The notes beneath the pieces were generated by a model, which was not told the origin of the DNA, made no database searches, and saw only the letters and a program-made list of their open reading frames with translations. Shown in pieces: positions 7,491-19,718 of a stretch of DNA of 45,547 nucleotides. Numbering within the stretch: position 1 is the stretch's first letter; each line of letters starts with the position of its first letter. Source of the DNA: an uncultured Oscillospiraceae bacterium (GTDB taxonomy: Bacteria > Bacillota > Clostridia > Oscillospirales > Oscillospiraceae); the NCBI GenBank assembly GCA_934597535.1, contig CAKTRT010000007.1, positions 1 to 45,547 on the forward strand, in the 5' to 3' direction. The translations under genes were made by a program, and so were the position numbers.

Positions 7491-9338
7491 TCAATCTATA
7501 TTGTCCAGCCATTCCGGCTTTTCCGATTCGGGCACTGACGGCTCCGGCGTCGTGGGAGCGGGAGAATCAGGAGACTCCGGAGCTTCGGCCGGCGTATTGG
7601 GTGACTCCGGCGCCGCAGGTGTATCCGGTGTGACCGGCGTGACGCTGCCGCCCGTGCCGACCAGCACGATACGGTTGCGCGCCTTATAGTTGCTGTTGGC
7701 CTCGAAGGTCGAGGAGATCAGCTTGCCATCGCCGGAATAGACGTTGCGATAGGTCTTGACCTTGTAGCCCGTGTAAGCGGTCTGCTCCACCTTGCGCTCG
7801 CCGGCGGGCAGTTCATCGGTTTCGATGATCTCCTCCGAGAAAGGAATGGTCTCGAGCACGTCGGCCCGGATCTTGACATAAGTGTCGTCCAGCTTGGTGC
7901 CAAGAAGCGTGACCTTGATGTAGTCCTTCTTGTCCTTGGTGTAAAACTCCGCCCGCACCTTGATGGGATAGAGCGTGTTGTTGCGGAACTCAAACTCCGG
8001 TCCGCCCTCGGCGACCGTGGCGTCCAGCCCAAGCCCAATGTAGTCGGAGGCAAAGCCGTGGTTCACGCGCTGCACGATCTCAAGATTGGCGTAGAGCACA
8101 GCGGCATACAGCGTGGAGCTGGCCTGACAGGCGCCCCCGCCGACCATATCGACCGTCTTGCCCCGGAGATAGCCCGGCGCAGGGCTGTAGCCGTTCGCCG
8201 CAGTAAAAGGCGTAACGAGCGGGCCATACTTCATCGTCTCGCCAGCGTTGAGGATGTAGCCGTCGATGCGTTCGGCGGTGAGCTTCACATTTTTGTGCCG
8301 GCCGGGAGCGCCGCCGACCTTTGTGGTATAGCTGCTCAGCTCATCCCGGAACAGCAGATCCTCGAGCTGCGCTTTCGTCACATCCGGCAGTTCGACCTCC
8401 GCCCTGACGGTGAAGGTCTCGCCCGGCATGGCTGCATCATAGGCCGATTGCAGGTCGCTGAGCGAGAAGGCAACGCCCGCGTGCCCCGGCGTAATGCTGT
8501 CCGTCTCCTTGTCGTAGGCGGCGTTGACCTTTTCTCCGATGAGCTTTTCCCGCTCGGCGGATAGATCGACCTCCTGCGCGGGCGTTACCTCGTACACGCC
8601 CCCCTCCTGTGAGATGGGATAGAGCGTGATCTGCGTGATCTGCCCGCCGCTGAGATAAGCGCTGCGCAGCATCATCAAAATGCGGTTGTCGGCGTATACG
8701 TCTGCGACCTTCCGCCCGTCCATGGGCTTTGTGACGCTGACCGTGCCGTCCTCCGTCACCTCGGCAGAAAACTCAACAGGGTCACAGTTGATGCTGTCAT
8801 ATACCGTCTGAGCAAGCTCCCGGAGCGAATCCTCCGTCTCGGTACCGGTGCCCAGCATCACCTCCTGCGGGTTCGCCAGCGCATAGAGGTACTTTGCGCC
8901 CGCAACGAGGAAATTGTCGGTGCAGCCGTAGAGCTGGTACACCCAGTCGGCATAGCGGTCGCTGTTGATCTCCCCTTTTACATTGCTGAAGTCTGCGCGC
9001 GCGATCTCCGTCCCATCCGGCAGGATAAAGCTGACGGAAGCGTCCTTCGCGCGCTCCAGAGCGGCGCCAAGCTTTTGCGCAGTCTCCTGCTGCGTCAGCC
9101 CGCCGTAGTCCTCGCCGCCGATCATCGTGTTGGGGTAAATGCTCTGCCGGATCGCGACCCACGCGCCAAAGGCAAGATACAGTCCCAGCAGCACGCAGAG
9201 GACGATCACAGGGATCTTCCATCCGCTCGCAGTGACATTCGGCTGTTCAGGCAGCCCTTCAAGTCCATCAGGCCTCATCAGACGCTTGCCGCCCTTTGGG
9301 TTCTTCTTTTTCTCAAAGGCGCCAGAATTCTCTTCCAT
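7491..9338 (-). CDS. VanW-family protein with PG-binding-like domain, membrane anchored
   Basis: The 615-residue protein has a charged cytoplasmic N-terminus, one TM helix at about residues 41-62, then an extracytoplasmic region of about 230 residues resembling the YoaR-like peptidoglycan-binding domain. A VanW domain follows at about 330-465, with KNVKLTAERIDGYILNAGE and the conserved GGGACQASSTLYAAVL. A beta-rich G5-like segment and a Pro/Ser/Thr/Glu-rich tail of about 60 residues end it. VanW proteins occur in some vancomycin-resistance clusters, but most are housekeeping surface proteins of unknown function; no van genes are near. The start follows GGAGGAG (minus strand). It is transcribed convergently with the histidine cluster. 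Confidence 0.85.
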   Translation of the reverse strand: MEENSGAFEKKKNPKGGKRLMRPDGLEGLPEQPNVTASGWKIPVIVLCVLLGLYLAFGAWVAIRQSIYPNTMIGGEDYGGLTQQETAQKLGAALERAKDASVSFILPDGTEIARADFSNVKGEINSDRYADWVYQLYGCTDNFLVAGAKYLYALANPQEVMLGTGTETEDSLRELAQTVYDSINCDPVEFSAEVTEDGTVSVTKPMDGRKVADVYADNRILMMLRSAYLSGGQITQITLYPISQEGGVYEVTPAQEVDLSAEREKLIGEKVNAAYDKETDSITPGHAGVAFSLSDLQSAYDAAMPGETFTVRAEVELPDVTKAQLEDLLFRDELSSYTTKVGGAPGRHKNVKLTAERIDGYILNAGETMKYGPLVTPFTAANGYSPAPGYLRGKTVDMVGGGACQASSTLYAAVLYANLEIVQRVNHGFASDYIGLGLDATVAEGGPEFEFRNNTLYPIKVRAEFYTKDKKDYIKVTLLGTKLDDTYVKIRADVLETIPFSEEIIETDELPAGERKVEQTAYTGYKVKTYRNVYSGDGKLISSTFEANSNYKARNRIVLVGTGGSVTPVTPDTPAAPESPNTPAEAPESPDSPAPTTPEPSVPESEKPEWLDNID

Positions 9339-9373
9339 TTCGGCTCCTCCTGTACAATGGTTTCTGTCCGATC

Positions 9374-9402
9374 AGTATACCATAGATCTGAGAAAAAGGA
9401 AT
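9374..9402 (-). promoter_or_regulatory. Candidate promoter of the VanW-family gene
   Basis: On the minus strand a TATACT -10 is complementary to 9374-9379. The -35 region (about 9396-9402) is poor, best read as TTCCTT with a 16-bp spacer. Confidence 0.4.
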
Positions 9403-9428
9403 GACATTTTGGTTACATTTTTCACTTT

Positions 9429-10247
9429 TCAGCCCGCCTGCTTCACCTTGCGCGGGATCCGAATGGTCAAGCGGATCTCGCCCTCCGTATCCTCGCGCTG
9501 TATGTCTGCCGCCACGCCTGCGCGCTGCATCAGACCCACAGAGCGGCGAATGGTGTTAAGGAAGATGCGCACATCCTTGATGATATAAGCCGGCGTGCGC
9601 GGCGGGGGCGTTTTCTGCCGCTCCTTGAGCAGCTGCTCAACATAGGTCTCGCTCTGCGCAACATTATAGCCGCGCGCAATAATGACCTGCAGCGCGTGCA
9701 GGCGCACCTCATCGTCCGTCAGACGCAGCAGCGCGCGGGCGTGGCGCTCAGACAGTCCATGCTCGCGCAGCAGGAGTGCGCATTCCGGCGACAGGCGCAG
9801 CAATCTGAGCTTATTGGCGATCGCCGACTGGGATTTGCCGAGCTTTTTCGCCGCCTGCTCCTGTGATAACCCATAGGAGGCAATGAGCTTTGCGATGGCA
9901 GCCGCTTCCTCAAAGTAGTGCAGATCGCTGCGCTGGAGATTTTCGATCAGCGCGAGCAGCGCGCTCTCCTCCTCGTCCGATCGGGCAAGCAGGCAGGGCA
10001 CCTCGGAAATGCCCGCAAGCATCGCTGCACGCAGGCGGCGCTCTCCTGCGATCAGCTCATAGCCGCTGGCAACGCGGCGGACTGTCAGCGGCTGAAGGAT
10101 ACCGTAACGCAGGATGCTCTCGCTCAGCTCGCGCAGTGAGCTCTCTTCAAAATAACGGCGCGGCTGATTGGGGTTGGGCCGCAGGCTGCTTACGGGAAGG
10201 TAGAATACGCGGTGCGACACAAAAGGTTTCTTTCCTGTCATTTCCAT
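9429..10247 (-). CDS. noc: Nucleoid occlusion-type ParB paralogue
   Basis: This 272-residue protein has the ParB/Noc layout: an N-terminal CTPase/ParB domain with NPNQPRRYFEE and GERRLRAAMLAG, a helix-turn-helix DNA-binding domain (SQEQAAKKLGKSQSAIANKL) and a short C-terminal dimerisation domain. A canonical parA-parB pair with parS sites lies at 28-30 kb, so this second copy is more likely Noc, which binds distinct sites and blocks septum formation over the nucleoid. The assignment to Noc rather than another ParB paralogue is by context. The ATG follows AGGAGGGG, and it is separated from the ATP synthase operon by a terminator, with a TAAAAT -10-like box at 10271-10276. Confidence 0.75.
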   Translation of the reverse strand: MEMTGKKPFVSHRVFYLPVSSLRPNPNQPRRYFEESSLRELSESILRYGILQPLTVRRVASGYELIAGERRLRAAMLAGISEVPCLLARSDEEESALLALIENLQRSDLHYFEEAAAIAKLIASYGLSQEQAAKKLGKSQSAIANKLRLLRLSPECALLLREHGLSERHARALLRLTDDEVRLHALQVIIARGYNVAQSETYVEQLLKERQKTPPPRTPAYIIKDVRIFLNTIRRSVGLMQRAGVAADIQREDTEGEIRLTIRIPRKVKQAG

Positions 10248-10318
10248 GGATTTCCCCTCCTTTTTCCTCTATTTTAACCGTCTGTCTGTGCGAAAAGCGG
10301 CGAATCACGGCGCTGAAA

Positions 10319-10352
10319 ACAAAAAAATCCGCACCCTTGGGTGCGAATTTTT
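10319..10352 (-). terminator. Terminator of the ATP synthase operon
   Basis: On the minus strand, GCACCC and GGGTGC (10331-10344) form the core stem and the transcript continues into a run of about 9 U (complement of 10319-10327). The plus-strand side also has a T5 run, so it may act in both directions. Confidence 0.85.
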
Positions 10353-10363
10353 CATAGCTTTTT

Positions 10364-10773
10364 TTATTGGCCGCGGCGCTTGACCTGCACGCGGCTGAGC
10401 GCGCGTGCCATGCGTGCCACTGCCAGCGCATGCTCCTGTGAGCCGTGCTTTTGCAGCAGCTCCTCCTTCGCCCGCGCCGCCGTTTCTTCGGCACGGCGCA
10501 GGTCGATCTCCTCCGGATGCTCGGCGGTATCGACCAAAAGCAGCGCTTCGTTGTCCTCTATTTTGAAAAGCCCTTCGGACACAGCGGCGATCTGTTCCTC
10601 ACCGGCATCCGTGCGCAGCGTCATCAGTCCCGGCACAATGGCAATGACCACATTCTCATGGTGCGCCAGAATGCCGTAGCTTCCGTCAAGCGTCGGCACG
10701 GAGAGCGAGCGGCAGGCGCCGTCGTAAAACACGCGCTCCGCCGCAAGCACTCTGAGGTGAAAGCAATGCTCCA

Positions 10774-10774
<1 letters not shown>
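10364..10774 (-). CDS. atpC: F-type ATP synthase subunit epsilon
   Basis: This 136-residue protein is a central-stalk subunit. The N-terminal beta-sandwich contains the family block DGSYGILAHHENVVIAI near residues 30-46; the C-terminal part is a helical hairpin rich in Ala, Glu and Arg. The ATG at 10774 overlaps the atpD stop in the sequence TGATG, a typical translational coupling. A GTG one codon upstream is also possible. It is the last gene of the operon and is followed by a strong terminator. Confidence 0.95.
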
Positions 10775-13072
<2,298 letters not shown>

Positions 13073-13096
13073 GGCGGTATCACCTCACTTTTCTGC

Positions 13097-14834
<1,738 letters not shown>

Positions 14835-14842
<8 letters not shown>

Positions 14843-15320
14843 TGTCTCCGCGCTCCTCCGCCGTGCTCAAAAACTGCTCGTAGGCCTCCGATTCGCTGCC
14901 AAGCACCAGCTTTTCCGCCGCCTCGCTCATCAGCTCCGAGATCTCGCCCTTCGCCTGTGCGAGCACACGCTCGCGCTCGCGCGCGGCGTTTTCGCGTGCC
15001 TTCCGCACGATCTCCTCCGCCTGAGCCTCGGCCTGCGCGCGGCGCTCATCCGCCGCGTGCTGCAAGGCGTCCTCCGCCTCGCGGCGGCGACGCTCGATCT
15101 CCTCGTCCGCGCCCTTGAGCTGCGCCTCATAGCCGGCCTTCGTCTGCTCGGCCTGCGCAAGAGCGGCCTTCGCGTCCTCGTCCATCTTTTCATAACGCGC
15201 CCTGCGCGCGTCCATATAGTCCCTCACGGGCTTGTAGAGCAGGAAGTACAGCGCGCCGAACAGGATCACGAAGTTCAGCGCGTGCAGCAGGATCTGCTGT
15301 ACATTGATATTGAGCGGCAT
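14835..15320 (-). CDS. atpF: F-type ATP synthase subunit b
   Basis: Peripheral stalk subunit of 161 residues: an N-terminal TM helix at about residues 10-28 and then a long charged coiled coil, very rich in Glu, Arg and Ala, to the end. The usual b C-terminus (ISELMSEAAEKLV) is present and no delta domain is attached, unlike mycobacterial b-delta fusions. AAAGGAGGGA precedes the ATG. The stop overlaps the first codons of the fused delta-alpha gene, so the two are translated in tandem. Confidence 0.95.
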
Positions 15321-15353
15321 TTCAAATCCCTCCTTTGCGGGAGCTGTTCGTCA

Positions 15354-15719
15354 TCAAAGGACGAAGATGATCAGGATGGCTACGATCAATGCGTAAATGA
15401 TGACCGTCTCGATAAACACAAGGCCCATCATCATCGCCGCGCGGATCTGCCCTGCCGACTCTGGCTGGCGGGCAATGGCCTCGGTAGACCTGCCGATGGT
15501 GATGCCCATGGCAAACGCGCCGCCAAGGCATGCCACACCGATCATCACGCCGGAGGCCATGGCCTTGTTGGACGTGACGTCCGCTTCGCTGGTGATCTCC
15601 TCCGCCGCAGCGTCAGGAGAGGCATCGTCCCCATTGCCGGCGGCAAGCGCCGGAACAGACAGAGCAAGGATCGCGATCAGCAGCACCATCAGCGCCGCAA
15701 ATTTCTTCGTCGTTTTCAT
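15354..15719 (-). CDS. atpE: F-type ATP synthase subunit c, with N-terminal signal-like leader (operon copy)
   Basis: The 121-residue protein is longer than the usual 70-90. Residues 1-27 look like a signal peptide ending in PALA-A, followed by an acidic linker, and then the two-helix hairpin. The loop ARQPES and the ion-binding glutamate in FIETVIIYAL are clear. By ungapped alignment with the Ilyobacter c subunit, the T and Y after the glutamate are kept, but the helix-1 glutamine needed for Na+ coordination is Met, which suggests H+ rather than Na+ (inference). The helix-1 GxGxGxGxG pattern is degenerate. It lies between a and b as usual. Confidence 0.95.
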   Translation of the reverse strand: MKTTKKFAALMVLLIAILALSVPALAAGNGDDASPDAAAEEITSEADVTSNKAMASGVMIGVACLGGAFAMGITIGRSTEAIARQPESAGQIRAAMMMGLVFIETVIIYALIVAILIIFVL

Positions 15720-15738
15720 GGCAAATTACCTCTCTTCT

Positions 15739-16590
15739 TCAAACCGCCGCTTCACTGCGGGCTTTTTTGATTTTTTTCGTTCTGGGCTTTTTCTCGTGCT
15801 TCTCGGTAGACTCGCCGTAGAAGGTGGATACCAGCATCGTCAGCACATAGGCCTGGATCAGCGCGTGCAGCAGCGTGAACAGCACGCCGACGATCACCGG
15901 CAGCACAAACGAGGTCGCCGCGTAGTAATACACCAGCTCCGTCACGAGCGCGCCGGAAAGCAGCGCGCCGAACAGTCGGAAGCTCATCGAAATAGGCAGT
16001 GAGAAATCCTTGAGCGCATGCAGCGCGCCGGACGGTCCCGCGGCAATAAGCCCGCCGACAAGGATCACCCCATAGCTCATCACGCCCATGGCGATCGCTC
16101 CGTTGATATCGGCAAGCGGCGCGGGCAGCGCCACAGGGAGTCCCGCCGTCGTCACGGCCTGCAGGCCCAGCAGCTCAAAAAGCGTGCTCGTAAATATGTA
16201 CACGCCCGCTGCAAAGATATATGCCCGGAGAAATTTGTTGCGGTGCGGGCTGCCGTTTTCGGCAAGACCGTCGAACAGCCCCACAAGCTGCTCGAGCAGC
16301 AGTTGGATCTTCCCCGGCACGGGCGTGAACTTCGGGATCACAAAGATCCGGCACACCAGCGCAAATATGATCAGTAACCCCGTCACAGCGTAGGCCGAGA
16401 TCAGTCCCGGATTCACATCCAGCAGGCCGAACAGGCTGATCTTGAGATGCTCGTGCAGCACCGCGTCGCGCATGATCTCCTGAATGGACTCTTCCTCGCC
16501 GGAGGACGGGGCCAGCGCGGCAAGGATCGCCAGCGCCAGCACAATGACCGCGAACACGATCAGCTGCCGTGTCCGCTTCTTCTTATCCAC
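15739..16590 (-). CDS. atpB: F-type ATP synthase subunit a
   Basis: Integral membrane stator subunit, 283 residues, with a GTG start behind an AGGGGG-type ribosome binding site. Multiple hydrophobic helices are visible. The essential arginine is in the block ISMSFRLFGALLSGALV and the conserved glutamine in LIQAYVLTML near the end. The C-terminus carries an unusual Lys/Arg-rich tail of about 25 residues. It is the first gene of the main operon, 19 bp before atpE. No atpI lies upstream. Confidence 0.95.
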   Translation of the reverse strand: MDKKKRTRQLIVFAVIVLALAILAALAPSSGEEESIQEIMRDAVLHEHLKISLFGLLDVNPGLISAYAVTGLLIIFALVCRIFVIPKFTPVPGKIQLLLEQLVGLFDGLAENGSPHRNKFLRAYIFAAGVYIFTSTLFELLGLQAVTTAGLPVALPAPLADINGAIAMGVMSYGVILVGGLIAAGPSGALHALKDFSLPISMSFRLFGALLSGALVTELVYYYAATSFVLPVIVGVLFTLLHALIQAYVLTMLVSTFYGESTEKHEKKPRTKKIKKARSEAAV

Positions 16591-16642
16591 GCTTCGATAC
16601 CCCCTTTTTCTTTGACATTTTCCGGTTTTGTATCAATGCTTA

Positions 16643-16671
16643 TTTATACCACTTTGCCGCAGGGAATGCAA
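16643..16671 (-). promoter_or_regulatory. Candidate promoter of the main ATP synthase operon
   Basis: On the minus strand TTGCAT (complement of 16666-16671), a 17-bp spacer and TATAAA (complement of 16643-16648). It lies downstream of the c2 terminator and just before atpB. Confidence 0.5.
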
Positions 16672-16737
16672 GGCTTCGCACCGTGCCTTCCGCTTTTTTT
16701 CGTTTTCTTAACTCTTGCCCGGCGCGGGGCGCAGCGC

Positions 16738-16774
16738 AAAAAGGCAGGAGAGGGTCGTCCCCTCTCCTGCCATG
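16738..16774 (-). terminator. Terminator separating the second c-subunit gene from atpB
   Basis: A perfect 12-bp stem (16743-16754 with 16760-16771), a 5-nt loop, and on the minus strand a U5 run from the complement of 16738-16742. Confidence 0.85.
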
Positions 16775-16796
16775 ATCTTTCCTCTCCCGCGCGCCA

Positions 16797-17156
16797 TCAA
16801 AGCACAAAAATGATCAGAATGGCCGCGATCAGCGCATAGATGATGACCGTCTCGATGAACACAAGACCCATCATCATCGAAGTGCGGATCTGATCTGTCG
16901 CCTCAGGCTGCTCGGCGATATTGCCCGCGGCCTTGGCGATCGTCCCCGCCATGCCCAGCGCGCCGCCAAGGCACGCCACGCCGATGAGGATCGCGGCGGT
17001 CCACGCCTTCTGCACCTTGATGCGGTTCTGGTTTTCTTCCTCCGTCATTTCGACCGCGGTCTGCGGCGACAACTCGGCGCCGTTCGCCGCAAAGGCCGGA
17101 ACCGCCAGTAGGCACAGCATCGTCAACACCGTCAGGATCGTCCACACTCGTCTCAT
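16797..17156 (-). CDS. Second F-type ATP synthase subunit c with signal-like leader (separate transcript)
   Basis: This 119-residue c-subunit paralogue begins with a signal-like segment ending in PAFA-A (residues 1-23) and an acidic linker, then the c hairpin with loop AEQPEA and the ion-binding glutamate in the same FIETVIIYAL block as atpE. The last 30 residues of the two paralogues are almost identical, while the leaders and helix 1 differ. As in atpE, the helix-1 Na+ glutamine position is Met. The ATG follows AGGGGTGAA; a GTG six codons upstream is less likely. It has its own strong promoter and terminator, so its dose can be set apart from the rest of the complex. Confidence 0.92.
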   Translation of the reverse strand: MRRVWTILTVLTMLCLLAVPAFAANGAELSPQTAVEMTEEENQNRIKVQKAWTAAILIGVACLGGALGMAGTIAKAAGNIAEQPEATDQIRTSMMMGLVFIETVIIYALIAAILIIFVL

Positions 17157-17210
17157 CGTTTCACCCCTTAACACAAATGCGCAGTTTCTTTGCGAAATCT
17201 TTATAAAGAA

Positions 17211-17239
17211 TTTATACCAACTCTATTCCGAAATTGCAA
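17211..17239 (-). promoter_or_regulatory. Promoter of the second c-subunit gene
   Basis: On the minus strand TTGCAA (17234-17239), exactly 17 bp, then TATAAA (complement of 17211-17216). Confidence 0.7.
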
Positions 17240-17259
17240 GTACTTTTTGAAAAAAGTGA

Positions 17260-17293
17260 ACGGTGGCGTCCCGCCCGCGCGGAACGCCACCGT
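17260..17293. terminator. Terminator after the DnaC-like gene
   Basis: ACGGTGGCGT (17260-17269) pairs with ACGCCACCGT (17284-17293). On the minus strand the transcript leaves the stem into a U-rich stretch (complement of about 17241-17255). Confidence 0.7.
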
Positions 17294-17298
17294 TTTGG

Positions 17299-18288
17299 TC
17301 ATTTCTGTCTCTTCCGGCGGATGTCCTCGCCGAAAAAGAGCAGCATCTGATACTCCCCCTGCAGCCGCGAGAGCACCGGCGCACCGTAGCGCCGCCCGAT
17401 CTCATTCGGACTGAGATTTGTGGAGATGACCGTCTTTTTCCCCGTGATGAGACGGGTGTTGACCAGCTGATACATCGCGCTCTGCACAAAGCTCGTCGTC
17501 AGCTCCGTGCCGAGATCGTCAAGGATCAGCAGATCGCACCGGAGCACGCGCCCAACGTCATCGTCCGCCCCATCGCCGTCCTCGCGGCTGAACTTCTGCG
17601 CCTCGAAGCGGGAGAACACGTGTCCCGCCGTGTCATAGACCACGCTGTGCCCGCTGCCGCTCACCACGCGCGCAATGGACGCGGAAAGAAACGTTTTCCC
17701 CAGTCCCGTTCCGCCCGAGAGCAGCAGGCTGCCGCTCTTGGGAGAAAACTCGTGCGCATAGTCCTGACAGATGTCGTACACGCGCTCCATGTTTGCGCGC
17801 GGCGAAATGCCCAGCTCCTCGTCCGGCACAGAGGAATAGTAATCGAAGCGGAACGTCTCAAAGCTTTGCGTACCGAGATCCAGCAGCTCGGAAAGTTCCC
17901 GGTTCTGCTCGCGGGCATAGTAATCGCGCAGGCAGGAGCACACTTCGCTGCCAAGAAAGCCCGTGTCGCCGCAGCGGCGGCAATTTGGTTTTTCCTCCAG
18001 CATGTCGGCAGGATAGCCCATCTGCGTCAGCAGCCGCGACCGCTCTCCCTGCAGGCGCAGGTTCTCCTCCTGAAGCGCCGCGATCGCCGGGCGCGGATCT
18101 GCGCCGCGGCGCAGCCCCGAAGCAATGATCTTCGCCATCGTGTGCGACAGCTCGCGGTCGATCTCCTCAATGCGCGGGCAGCGCTGATATACCGCTCGCT
18201 GCCGTGCACGGAAGTCCTCCGCGCGGCGCTGCTTGTCCTCGTCATAGCGCGCAAGCGCGCGGCGCATGATGCGCCCGTCATATGCCAT
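17299..18288 (-). CDS. DnaC/DnaI-like AAA+ ATPase, probable replicative helicase loader
   Basis: The 329-residue protein has a helical, charged N-terminal half, a cysteine cluster typical of DnaI-like zinc sites (CRRCGDTGFLGSEVCSC, about residues 103-119), and an AAA+ domain with Walker A SGGTGLGKTFL near 191-201 and Walker B LLILDDLGTE. Such proteins load DnaB-type helicase; related IstB proteins serve transposons, but no transposase is near and the DnaD-like gene lies 18 bp upstream in the same operon, as in other Firmicutes. GGAGGAG precedes the ATG. Confidence 0.85.
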   Translation of the reverse strand: MAYDGRIMRRALARYDEDKQRRAEDFRARQRAVYQRCPRIEEIDRELSHTMAKIIASGLRRGADPRPAIAALQEENLRLQGERSRLLTQMGYPADMLEEKPNCRRCGDTGFLGSEVCSCLRDYYAREQNRELSELLDLGTQSFETFRFDYYSSVPDEELGISPRANMERVYDICQDYAHEFSPKSGSLLLSGGTGLGKTFLSASIARVVSGSGHSVVYDTAGHVFSRFEAQKFSREDGDGADDDVGRVLRCDLLILDDLGTELTTSFVQSAMYQLVNTRLITGKKTVISTNLSPNEIGRRYGAPVLSRLQGEYQMLLFFGEDIRRKRQK

Positions 18289-18306
18289 AGCGGCTCCTCC
18301 TTCCGT

Positions 18307-19218
18307 TCACTGTTTCAGATATTCCTTCATCCACGCATTGCCGCTCTCTGTGTGCTTCTTCGCCTTTCCGCCGGTATTTTCACGCCGGATCTCATCAGGC
18401 GTATGCAGACCCTTTTCGTGCCAGCGCTTCAGGATGCCGTTGCAATAGGCCCAGCGGAACTCATGGCAGTGCAGCACCGTGCGGTCATAAGCCTCGGCCA
18501 CCGTTTCCGCCGGAAAGCCCATTTCAGCCCATGCCGCAAGATACTTTTCCTCCCCGGGTGACGAAGCGCGTCCGCTCATCTGCAGCGCCGCCATATACTC
18601 GGGGTATCTTCCGCGCAGCTGCTGGCTGCGCTTGATGTATTCGCTCGCCCTCTCCACGGAGAAAAGTTCCTTCCGTGCCCAGACGTAGCCCTCTTTCTCG
18701 ATCTCGCGCATCGTCGGCAGCCGCCCTGCGCCCAGCCGGCGCTCCGTCTCCGCGATGCAGTAGCCCACAAGCGTGTATACCACATCTGCCGGAAGTCCCA
18801 GATCCTCGTAAAGTCCCAGCAGCTTTTTGACCGACGGCGTGGTCAGCGGCCCCAGCCGGCGCTCCACCTCTCGCAGCAGCCCGGCAAACTGCCCGTCGCG
18901 CTCCAGCTTGTGCGCAACATCCTCTCGCGTATATTCCGGCGTCTCGTGCGCGGGAGGGGGCGGCACTTCCCGCTTCTGCTCCTCCGGCGCGCCGACCAGG
19001 CCCATCGCGCCAAGCGCCCGCTCTGCCGCACGGACGCGGGCGGGCTCCCAGTGCAGCTCGCGGGCGAGCCGTTCCGGCTCGGCCGCACCGTGCGCGCGCG
19101 AAATGGCGAGGTACAGCAGCGCCGCGTCTCCGTCGCCGCCGTCGATCAGCCGCCGCAGAACGGGCGCCGAGAGCGTCACGCTCTCTTCCTCCCGCAGGTG
19201 CAGCACATAGCCTGCCAT
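18307..19218 (-). CDS. dnaD: DnaD-domain protein (primosome component)
   Basis: The 303-residue product has an N-terminal winged-helix-like region, a Pro-rich linker around residues 85-95, and a DnaD/DnaB2 domain carrying the YxxxLGLPADVVYTLVGYC-type signature, with a second degenerate copy towards the C-terminus (GFPAETVAEAYDR...CHEFRWAYCNGIL). It probably acts with the following DnaC/DnaI-like protein in helicase loading. The ATG at 19218 is chosen because AAAGGAGG lies just upstream; longer in-frame versions have no ribosome binding site and would run over the promoter. Confidence 0.82.
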   Translation of the reverse strand: MAGYVLHLREEESVTLSAPVLRRLIDGGDGDAALLYLAISRAHGAAEPERLARELHWEPARVRAAERALGAMGLVGAPEEQKREVPPPPAHETPEYTREDVAHKLERDGQFAGLLREVERRLGPLTTPSVKKLLGLYEDLGLPADVVYTLVGYCIAETERRLGAGRLPTMREIEKEGYVWARKELFSVERASEYIKRSQQLRGRYPEYMAALQMSGRASSPGEEKYLAAWAEMGFPAETVAEAYDRTVLHCHEFRWAYCNGILKRWHEKGLHTPDEIRRENTGGKAKKHTESGNAWMKEYLKQ

Positions 19219-19252
19219 GTTCCCCCGCCTCCTTTCGCCGTTTGATCGTTCT

Positions 19253-19281
19253 ATTCTACATGAAATTTTCCGTTTCGTAAA
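19253..19281 (-). promoter_or_regulatory. Candidate promoter of dnaD-dnaC
   Basis: On the minus strand TTTACG (complement of 19276-19281), 17 bp, TAGAAT (complement of 19253-19258). It is divergent from the zapA promoter. Confidence 0.5.
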
Positions 19282-19303
19282 TATGAATTTTTCCGCTTCC
19301 CCC

Positions 19304-19332
19304 TTTTCACTTTTCCCCTGCCGTGGTATACT
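19304..19332 (+). promoter_or_regulatory. Candidate promoter of zapA
   Basis: TTTTCA (19304-19309), 17 bp, TATACT (19327-19332), giving a leader of about 60 nt. Confidence 0.5.
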
Positions 19333-19400
19333 GCTATCAAATAATGGGGTGGAGATTGCCCTTTTGTACCGCAAGAGAGAAGAAAGGAGCGCACACGATC

Positions 19401-19718
19401 ATGGAAAACCGCATCACCATCACCATCTGCGGTGAGGAATATACCTTTGTCGCCGAGGAGGCCCCCTCCTATATGCAGAAGGTCGGCTCCTATGTCAACG
19501 ACAAAATGACCGAGCTGCTGGACTCTGCCAAGGTCGGCCGCACCGATGCCGCCGTGCTGACCGCCGCCAACATTGCCGACGAACTCTTCAAAGAGCGCGA
19601 AGCCGGCGATGCGCTGCGCCGCCAGCTCAAGCAGTATCTCGATGAAGCCGCCAAGGCAAAAAACGAGGTCAGCGAGCTCAAGCGCGAGATCTTCAAGCTG
19701 CAGAACCGCAAAAATTGA
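19401..19718 (+). CDS. zapA: Cell division protein ZapA
   Basis: ZapA cross-links FtsZ protofilaments at the division septum. The 105-residue protein has the N-terminal beta-hairpin (ITITICGEEYTF), the conserved helix with MxELxxSAKVGRTDAAVLTAANIADEL-type content, and a C-terminal coiled coil rich in Lys and Glu. The ATG at 19401 follows AGAAAGGAGC; an upstream in-frame ATG at 19323 lies in the promoter region and is rejected. Its TGA overlaps the start of the U32 gene. Confidence 0.92.
   Translation: MENRITITICGEEYTFVAEEAPSYMQKVGSYVNDKMTELLDSAKVGRTDAAVLTAANIADELFKEREAGDALRRQLKQYLDEAAKAKNEVSELKREIFKLQNRKN

Noticed and set aside
7491..9338. Vancomycin resistance locus because of the VanW domain
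   Set aside because: There is no vanH/A/X or VanRS nearby; VanW domains are common in Firmicutes surface proteins.
17299..18288. IstB transposition helper
   Set aside because: No istA-type transposase or inverted ends are near; the DnaI-type cysteine cluster and the DnaD neighbour favour a helicase loader.
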